Below are positions 57,761 to 64,000 of a stretch of 64,000 nt of DNA, piece by piece. Where the stretch lies: assembly GCA_948567375.1 (NCBI GenBank), contig OX419757.1, positions 51,643,665-51,707,664 of the forward strand, written 5' to 3'. The position numbers and the translations under genes were made by a program. The notes below the pieces were generated by a model. The model saw only the letters and a program-made list of their open reading frames with translations, had not been told where the DNA came from and did not search any database. The DNA is from Lunularia cruciata (taxonomy: Eukaryota > Streptophyta > Marchantiopsida > Lunulariales > Lunulariaceae). Numbering within the stretch: position 1 is the first letter of the stretch; the number at the start of each line of letters is the position of its first letter.

Positions 57761-58452
57761 TATAAGCCGGCCTGTCTCTCACTAAGGATGAACCTATGAT
57801 GGCTATTATGATAGCACACCATGGACTAAGAAGGCAAGGAATCCCAACTCCATCATACTCCTCCAAGGCTAACACTCCAAGACTCAAGAAATTGCTCACT
57901 AGAGAACTCAATGAGAGAGAGATAGTTGCAAATGAAAGGATGATGAGTACTTCCTCACCCCTTGTTTATATACTTGTGAAATAGTTACGCACCAAAGTTA
58001 CTAATTACTGGAGTAACTCAAGTTACTAGGCTAAAAGTCAAGTAAAGTCAAAAAGTATAAAGGAATATCTATCCACATGGGCATATTCCACTAAGCATGT
58101 GATCTTATATTGACCCAACCACTAAGTCAAGGATTCCTTCACATGGGCTATCCTTGGATTATAGAAGAATCCAAAACAAAAAGGCTTGTGGGGCCAAGAC
58201 TTCTCAATCTTTTCCTCAAAGCCAAACACCTAGTAACAATACCAAGTCAACACACTAGAATCAAAAATAGTGGTGCTCATCTTTTCCACTTCCTCTAAAG
58301 TAAGGTCCCCTCTATCTTAGCTATGACTAACTTTAGCTAATCATGAATAATGTAAAACCATATTTTATCTCTATATAAATAATATCTCTCAAGTACTTGT
58401 AATACCAAGCTAAATATCACAATACCACATACATGCACAAATGGGTGTTATA
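57761..58452 (-). repeat. Family-A solo LTR inserted in the C1 chromodomain
   Basis: 692 bp, matching the A LTRs; on the minus strand it starts TATAACACCCATTTGTGC and ends AGGCCGGCTTATA. GTAC (or GTACT, depending on how the terminal T is assigned) flanks it on both sides. The uninterrupted copy at about 60535 has one TTGTATGCCGTATG at the equivalent point, which supports the insertion site. Confidence 0.9.
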
Positions 58453-59938
58453 GTACTCCGTATGTTGTTGGCAGCCATGTTGAATTTAGCAACGTGTAAG
58501 GGTACAATCAAATTTTTACTCCTCATGATCATTGATAGGGATGAGAGGAGAAGGGGGCTGGTCATGAGAGGAAAAGGAATATGGATTAGAAACTAGAAAT
58601 ATGAAAGACAAGGTAGATGCACTTATGACAAGGTAAGGTAAGTTGATAAGTAACATGAGAAATGATTTGGGTGATATCAAATGGACCTATTCAATTAGGA
58701 GCAAGTTTACAAACTTGGGTTTCAAGGAGGAAGAGTAGTTTATGAGAAGAAAGTATGACCTTATCACTAAGTTGAAAGGTAAGATCAAAATTATATTGGT
58801 TCCCATATTGTCTTTGACAATTTTGAACAACAAGGAGATGAGATTTGGCTTGTTGTAGGAATTGAGATATTTTGGTCAAGAAGGTGGAAGTATGAGTGAC
58901 ATGAGATGGAGGAGGAGAAAGGAGGGAATTTGGAACAAGTGGGCCAAAATTAATGAAGAAAGTAGAGAATCTGGTGTTTACTTATTTGTTATTATTGTAG
59001 GCAAATTCAATAGTTGCAAGACATTTGTCCCAATTGGTATGGTGAGTGTTGATAAAGATACAAAGCATATCCTTCAAGGTGCAATTTTCACATTTAGTTT
59101 GTTCATTAATTTGAGGATGATAGGCCATGGAAAAAACAAGCTTGGTGCCAAGTAGCTAAAGAGTGTTTGCTAAAATTCCAATTCTGATGAATCAAGGATC
59201 ATGGTTAGAGATGAGTATGCAAGGTATACCATGATGCTTCAAGATATTTTCATAGTAGATCTAGGCCAATGTTAGAGCATCCACTATATCAAAGGTTGGT
59301 ATCCAATGGATTTGCTTACTAAACTTATTGACAAACACCACAATTGATGTGTGCCCTTGCTTTGTCTTGGGCAAGGATGTGATGAGATCTAAGCTCACAT
59401 GTTCCTATCAAGAAGATGGGATGGGAAGTAGTTGAAGGAGTCCACTCAATTTCTACTTGTTGGCCTTGTTGCATTAGTAGCTCTCATAGGATAAACAAAC
59501 TTGTGAACATTTTCATGCCATGTTGGGACACCACCATTGGCATTGTAGGGTACCCAAGGTCTTGTCCACACCCATGTGACTAGAAGAAGCCCATGATTTG
59601 TAAGTCATGGGCTTCTTGAAGGCACACAAGTCATAGATTGTACTTGGTTGGAACATAGATACAATTCTTATATTATAAAAGACCTTCCTTGAAGGGGAAT
59701 ATGTTGTACTCCTTGTTGTGTGCTACAAGACAACCTTGCATTATATGAAATAAGGGGTCTTGTTGTAAAGCTCTCCTAAACTCAATTTTTGGCTTTTGCA
59801 TTGATTGATACTATCATAATCGCTGCCATGATGAGAAGAAGAGACTTCAAATCAAGTCAATATGATAGAGCATTGAGGATAACATGGAACCTACCAGGTC
59901 TGTACTCAACTTTGATTTCAAACAACTTTAGTTGTTCT
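58453..59938 (-). pseudogene. Element C1: RNase H end, integrase and chromodomain start
   Basis: A minus-strand chromovirus fragment. It starts at 59938 in RNase H (the segment matching the end of the RNase H at 60979). It passes a pre-integrase block, an HHCC remnant (MARKCSQVCLSYESY) and SGLLQPLP-type sequence near 59430. A better-preserved tail follows at 58879-58691: ISQFLQQAKSHLLVVQNCQR, FDLTFQLSDKVILSSHKLL. It then runs to the chromodomain start, where the A LTR interrupts. Protease and reverse transcriptase are absent because LTR 59940-60393 abuts its RNase H. Confidence 0.78.
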
Positions 59939-59939
59939 T

Positions 59940-60393
59940 CCTATCAATGATGTAGACTGTTCATGTAAAAGACCAAGACCAAGGAGAGAAATAAGAGAAT
60001 GGAAACTCACATTGGGACACTTGAATGAGGGAAAATTCCAAATGCTTAGCATTAGCTTCGGCTTTGGTATTTATAGGTAGTATACAAGGCCCTTGAGAAG
60101 CTTCTCAAGAAGTTTCCTCAAGCCGCTTTCTTAGAGTGCAAGCCAAGTTAATCAAGAAGCTTCTCAAGAAGCTTCCTTCTAGAAGTTGCCTACTTGGCAT
60201 GCAAGCTAAGCTAGTTGGAAGCTTCTAGAAGCTTCTTTCTAGATGCTACTTACTTGAGGTGTACGCTAAGCTAGTTAAGAAGCTTCCTAAGAAGCTTCCT
60301 CAATACTTTTGGAATATTCTAGGCTAATTTTGTCTTATTTGCTACTTTGTTAGCCCTACTATCTTCATTGCTAAACTCCACATTGTTACATAT
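59940..60393 (-). repeat. Family-C LTR (3' LTR of element C2)
   Basis: On the minus strand it begins TGTAACAATGTGGAGTTTAG, directly after GTGGGGGAATA (polypurine tract), and ends GGTCTTTTACA. It contains TATAAATACCAAAGCC and about three of the AAGCTT-rich units. Confidence 0.85.
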
Positions 60394-60436
60394 TCCCCCA
60401 CCGCTAGTTGGTGACATCCGTGTTGCCAATGAAGCT

Positions 60437-60625
60437 TCAAACTCTTGGAGGATGGAATTCTGTCAGTGCATTTTGGAGGTGAGAAAGAGGTTCCCATGTG
60501 GCATCATGAAAGGGATTCCCTTTCCAAAGGACCTTGTATGCCGTATGTTGTCGATGTCCTTGTTGGATGTAGCGACGTGCAAGGATACGATCAACTTTGT
60601 ACTCATGATCTTTGATAGGGATCAT
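60437..60625 (-). pseudogene. Chromodomain of element C2
   Basis: The frame reads HEYKVDRILARR, HTAYKVLWKGNPFHDATWEP and LSHLQNALTEF. All hallmark positions are kept (Y-x-V-x-x-I-L, W-K-G, W-E-P), so this is the best-preserved chromodomain in the window. It lies directly before the polypurine tract at 60394-60404. Upstream, the integrase has been deleted. Confidence 0.88.
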
Positions 60626-60696
60626 GAGGCTATTGGTAAATCATGGGTTTCTTGAAGGCGCACAAGTCGAAGATCACCTTTGGTTGGAACATAGAT

Positions 60697-61389
60697 CTAG
60701 TCCGCATGGAATAGAAGGCCTTCCTTGAAGGATAAGGTGTTGTACTCCTTGTCATTTGTTGTCAAACGACCATGTACAATTTGGAAGAATGGATCTTGTT
60801 GTAGAGCTGACCCAAACTCATTATAGACCTTAGGGTCAGTTGATACCGTTGTAATTGCCGTTGTGATGAGAGGAAGAGACCTCAAATCAGGTCATTGTGA
60901 TAGAGCATCAGGGATGACATAAAATTGACCTAGTTTGTATTCAAGTTTGATGTCAAAAAATTGGAGTTGCTCTTCCCATCAATGATGTTGATTCTTCATG
61001 TGTTCCAAGTGTAAGAGCTGCAACAATGGCTTGTGATCAGTTTGCATTATCACTTGTTTCTCCAAGAGATAATGCCTCCATACCTTGGTGGCATATACCA
61101 TTGCAAGGTGTTCTTGATCTTGATCATAGTAATTTCTTTCAGCTGTATTTAGTTGGCAAGACATAGAGGCAATGGGATGTAGTCCATCTGGGGATTCCTG
61201 TTGCAACACAACTCCAATTGCAAAGTTAGAAGCATCAAAATCAACCACACAAGGTAGTTGAGGATCATATGGTTGAAGAATGGGTCTTGAAGACACCATA
61301 TGCTTTAAATTTTGGAATGCTTTTTCATGCTTGGTGGTCCACTGGAAGCTCAAGTTATTTCCCAAGAGGTCAGTCAATGGTGCAACCAC
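60697..61389 (-). pseudogene. RNase H and pre-integrase spacer of element C2
   Basis: The frame at 61389-60979 reads PLTDLLGNNLSFQWTTKHEK, PCVVDFDASNFAIGVVLQQE (first catalytic Asp), HPIASMSCQLNTAERNYYDQ and VIMQTDHKPLLQLLHLEHMK (second acidic motif TDH). After a break, 60885-60697 carries the linker (EFGSALQQDPFFQIVHGRL). The integrase that should follow is missing; the sequence jumps at about 60630 to the chromodomain start. Confidence 0.88.
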
Positions 61390-61557
61390 ATGAGTATAAT
61401 AGTGGATGAACTGTCAGTAAAAATTGGCCAATCCATTGAATTCCCGTGCTTCTGTAGCATCCTTTGGAGTAGGCCAATCAGTAATGGCCTGATTTTTCTC
61501 TTCTTCCATCTTGATCCACTCTGATGAGATCTTATGACCCAAGAAGGTAACCTTGTT

Positions 61558-62172
61558 CTACCAAAAGGCACACTTTGACTTCTTGTAGTAAAATTTCCAT
61601 TGTTGTAGTTGTCTTATGATTTCTTGCACATGATTCACATGTTCTGCCTCTGTCTTACTATAGATTAAGATATCATCCAAGAACAACACCACCGACTGAT
61701 CTAAGTCCATCCAACAACCGATGCATATGTCTATGAAGATCACTAGAGCATTAGTGAGTTCAAAAGGTAGAGCTCTCCACTCAAAATACCCATACCTTGT
61801 GTGAAAGGTAGTCTTTTGCACATCCTCTCTATCAATAGGAATTTGCCAATAACCGCTGCAAAGATCCAACTTGGAAAAGTAGCATGCTCCACTTAGTTGA
61901 TCAAGCAAGTCATCGATCCAAGGCAAGGGATATGCATTCTTCATGGTTTGCTTATTGAGCCAATGGTCATCAATACAAAAACAAAGTCCTCCATCCTTCT
62001 TTGGAACAAATAGTACCGGTGCTCCCCAAGGAGAGGTACTATGTTGTATGAAGTCCTTCTCCAACAACTCTGTAAGTGTTGTTCGCAACTCCTCCAACTC
62101 CTTTAGTGAGAGTTGATAGATCAGTCTACTCACTTGAGTACTCCTTGGCAATAACTTAATCTTGAAGGGCAT
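61558..62172 (-). pseudogene. Reverse transcriptase of element C2
   Basis: A 204-aa open frame with the main reverse transcriptase blocks: LSLKELEELRTTLTELLEKD, STSPWGAPVLFVPKKDG, NAYPLPWIDDLLDQLSGACY, FSKLDLCSGYWQI and the active site VVLFLDDILIYSKTEAEH (FLDD). Decayed positions include CIDDHWLN for the usual C-x-D-Y-R-x-L-N and LPFELTNALVIF for [10 protein letters not shown]-x-F. The frame stops at 61558 and continues in RNase H after a shift. Confidence 0.9.
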
Positions 62173-63977
62173 ACCTCAATCAAAGGGTGATCCATTTGAC
62201 AGATCATTAGGAAACACATCCGCAAACTCCTGAACTACTTGATCAACCATTTCTTGATGAGGCTCTTTGCCCTCCTTAGATTGTTCTTGTGCAATCTGCT
62301 TGATCTACACCACGAATACAAACTTATCTTCCTCCAAAGCTCGCTCTATGGCTACTTTACTAACCACCTTCCCTTCCAAGGACTCATCTCTCTTCCAAGC
62401 TTGCTCTTTGGTTGCCTCCCTGGCAAACTTCCCATCTTGGGACTCATCTCCCTTCAAGGTTTGCTCTATGGCTACCTTCTTGATAAACTTCCCATCTTGT
62501 GACTGACTATTCTTAGGTGTCTTACTCAAAGATGCTAGACCACCTAATCAAAAATTCATACCTTGGTGTTGTACTTGAATTTGTTGTTGGGTCCAATCAA
62601 ATTGAACCTTATGATGTTCAAGCCAAGGTAGACCCAGAGTGATATCATAGTGTTGAGGTGCCACTACAAATCTCATACACTCCAAATACTCCTTCCAAAT
62701 CTTGAAAGTAATAGGATGCAAGTGCAAAATGCAAAACCCTTTCTACCATCCGCCATCATCAAACTACTTCTAATCACCACCTTGATAGGAATGCCCAATT
62801 CCTTTACTACTTGCATAGACATGCAATTTCTAAACTTCCAGAATCAACCAAAATCCTATAACACCGATTAGATATTGTACCTTGCAAGTGAAGCAAACTT
62901 GTATAGGTCAAGCCTTCAATCCCATTGGAACTAATCAAGCTCCCAATAGGTGGCTCAAAATCTCCTACTGGGATTCCTTGTTTCCTTGATCATCCTATTC
63001 CACAAACTCCATCTGGGCAACTTGTCAAGGTCGCCCATTCCTAAGTGGGCATTCAGCAATGCAATGTCCAACTTGGCAACAATAAAAACAACCTCCATTT
63101 TGTCGTAATCTTTCTATATCCGTTGTATCAAGCTGTCTCTGTTGGATAGCATCAATCTCCATTGGTGTTGGTTCTTCCACCCGTGCATAGTGTACTGGTA
63201 GGCCTTGTGTAGGTTGAGGTCAAGACCAAGTTGTCGCCACCAAGGAATCAAAGCGCTCAACCAATTGCATGGCTTCTTCTATGTTTTGTGGTTCCCGCAT
63301 GGTCACCTCCAATTTGGTTTGTGACTTCAATCCCCACACAAATTGATCTAGAACTTCACCTTCTTGTATATCTGGAATCTGCATGATGATGTTCTGAAAT
63401 TGTGTGATGTAGCTCCTTACTGAGCCAACTTGCTTCAAATCCACCAATTTATCTTGTGCGGTTTGGGTGGCATTTATAGTTTGAAACCGACCCAATATTG
63501 CATCCTTGAATTCTACCCATGTCAAAATTGGTGCAACAATATATTGTTCTGCTCACTCCACTCGGAATTGCCACCAAAGTTTTGCCACACCATCTAATTG
63601 GCTAGAAGCCAAGAGAATTTATTTCCATTCATCTTGAAGATTGGTGGCTTCAAAGTAATGTTTGCAGTCAAACACAAAATTCTCCATTGTGCCCAAAAGA
63701 TTCTTGCCTTCAAACACCTTGGGTTTTGGAAATCAAATATGATCTTCTACATCTTGAATTGGCGCTCTCTCTATATGTTCTCGTCATTGCTGATCTTGTT
63801 CATCTAGCAATCAAGTACGGTAAGGATAACATCCGGTATTGCCACCATAGCTACTACTCTATCCCACTACTCCCAATTTATCTAATTGATTATCATATAG
63901 ATGTAACACGTCCATTGTTCTCCATAAGTTACAACCAGAAGTATCAAGGGTTCCTCCGACACAATGATCATATGTAG
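62173..63977 (-). pseudogene. Gag, zinc knuckle and protease of element C2 (runs off the window)
   Basis: At 63525-63220 gag reads MTWVEFKDAILGRFQ, VDLKQVGSVRSYITQFQNII and GLKSQTKLEVTMREPQNIEE, a retrotransposon gag core. At about 63105-63060 is a C-x2-C-x4-H-x4-C knuckle (CFYCCQVGHCIAEC). Protease is at about 62900-62760 with RILVDSGS, frameshifted right after the active site. Then come degenerate linker and an acidic Lys-rich repeat (62529-62305, with QDGKF repeated). The LTR at the 5' end lies beyond the window. Confidence 0.8.
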
Positions 63978-64000
63978 AAAATTCTGTCCAAAGCGCAAGG

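Overview
The window reads as nuclear DNA of a land plant. It is an AT-rich mosaic of nested Ty3/gypsy LTR retrotransposons with two decayed PIF/Harbinger transposons. One compact, intron-rich host gene lies in a sharply different island of higher GC and higher CpG (about 35.64-44.29 kb). That gene (minus strand, about 42.5 to 36.8 kb) encodes an EF-hand protein with repeated C-T-F-[KR]-P-x-[IV] motifs, a style I associate with flagellar and basal-body proteins. Together with its short introns this points to a plant with swimming sperm, most likely a bryophyte such as a moss. This is inference; no species-specific marker is visible.

Left part (1-15.4 kb, plus strand). The 3' half and 3' LTR of a family-A element (1-2952) abut a family-B chromodomain element (2953-6038). 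From about 6.04 to 14.62 kb runs a heavily decayed third element, called E here. It is the most interesting object in the window. It encodes a cytosine-5 DNA methyltransferase-like domain upstream of reverse transcriptase, then RNase H, an integrase with recognisable D,D,E residues, and a PHD-type zinc finger where other elements carry a chromodomain. E was later interrupted by a B-family solo LTR (6639-7211) and by a deleted B element (10825-13450) flanked by a perfect 5-bp target duplication.

Middle (15.4-35.6 kb). A complete but internally deleted minus-strand family-A element (17957-23391, LTRs 689 and 690 bp, tRNA-Asp-like primer site) sits inside an older unidentified reading frame that becomes continuous again once the element and one target copy are removed. 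A plus-strand chromovirus remnant (28.0-31.6 kb) and the 5' end of a minus-strand B element (31.63-32.95 kb) follow, with AT-rich sequence without recognisable genes between them.

Right part (44.3-64 kb). Here are a 194-bp tandem duplication, two PIF/Harbinger transposase fossils (45.0-46.1 and 55.8-56.9 kb), further B-type LTRs, AT-rich stretches, and a minus-strand stack of two family-C chromoviruses (56.9-64 kb). One of these has its chromodomain split by a family-A solo LTR, and its LTR carries a 60-bp minisatellite.

Family names A to E are local labels. Almost every transposon frame is broken by stops and frameshifts. Many of the stops look like C-to-T decay, so these entries are given as pseudogenes.
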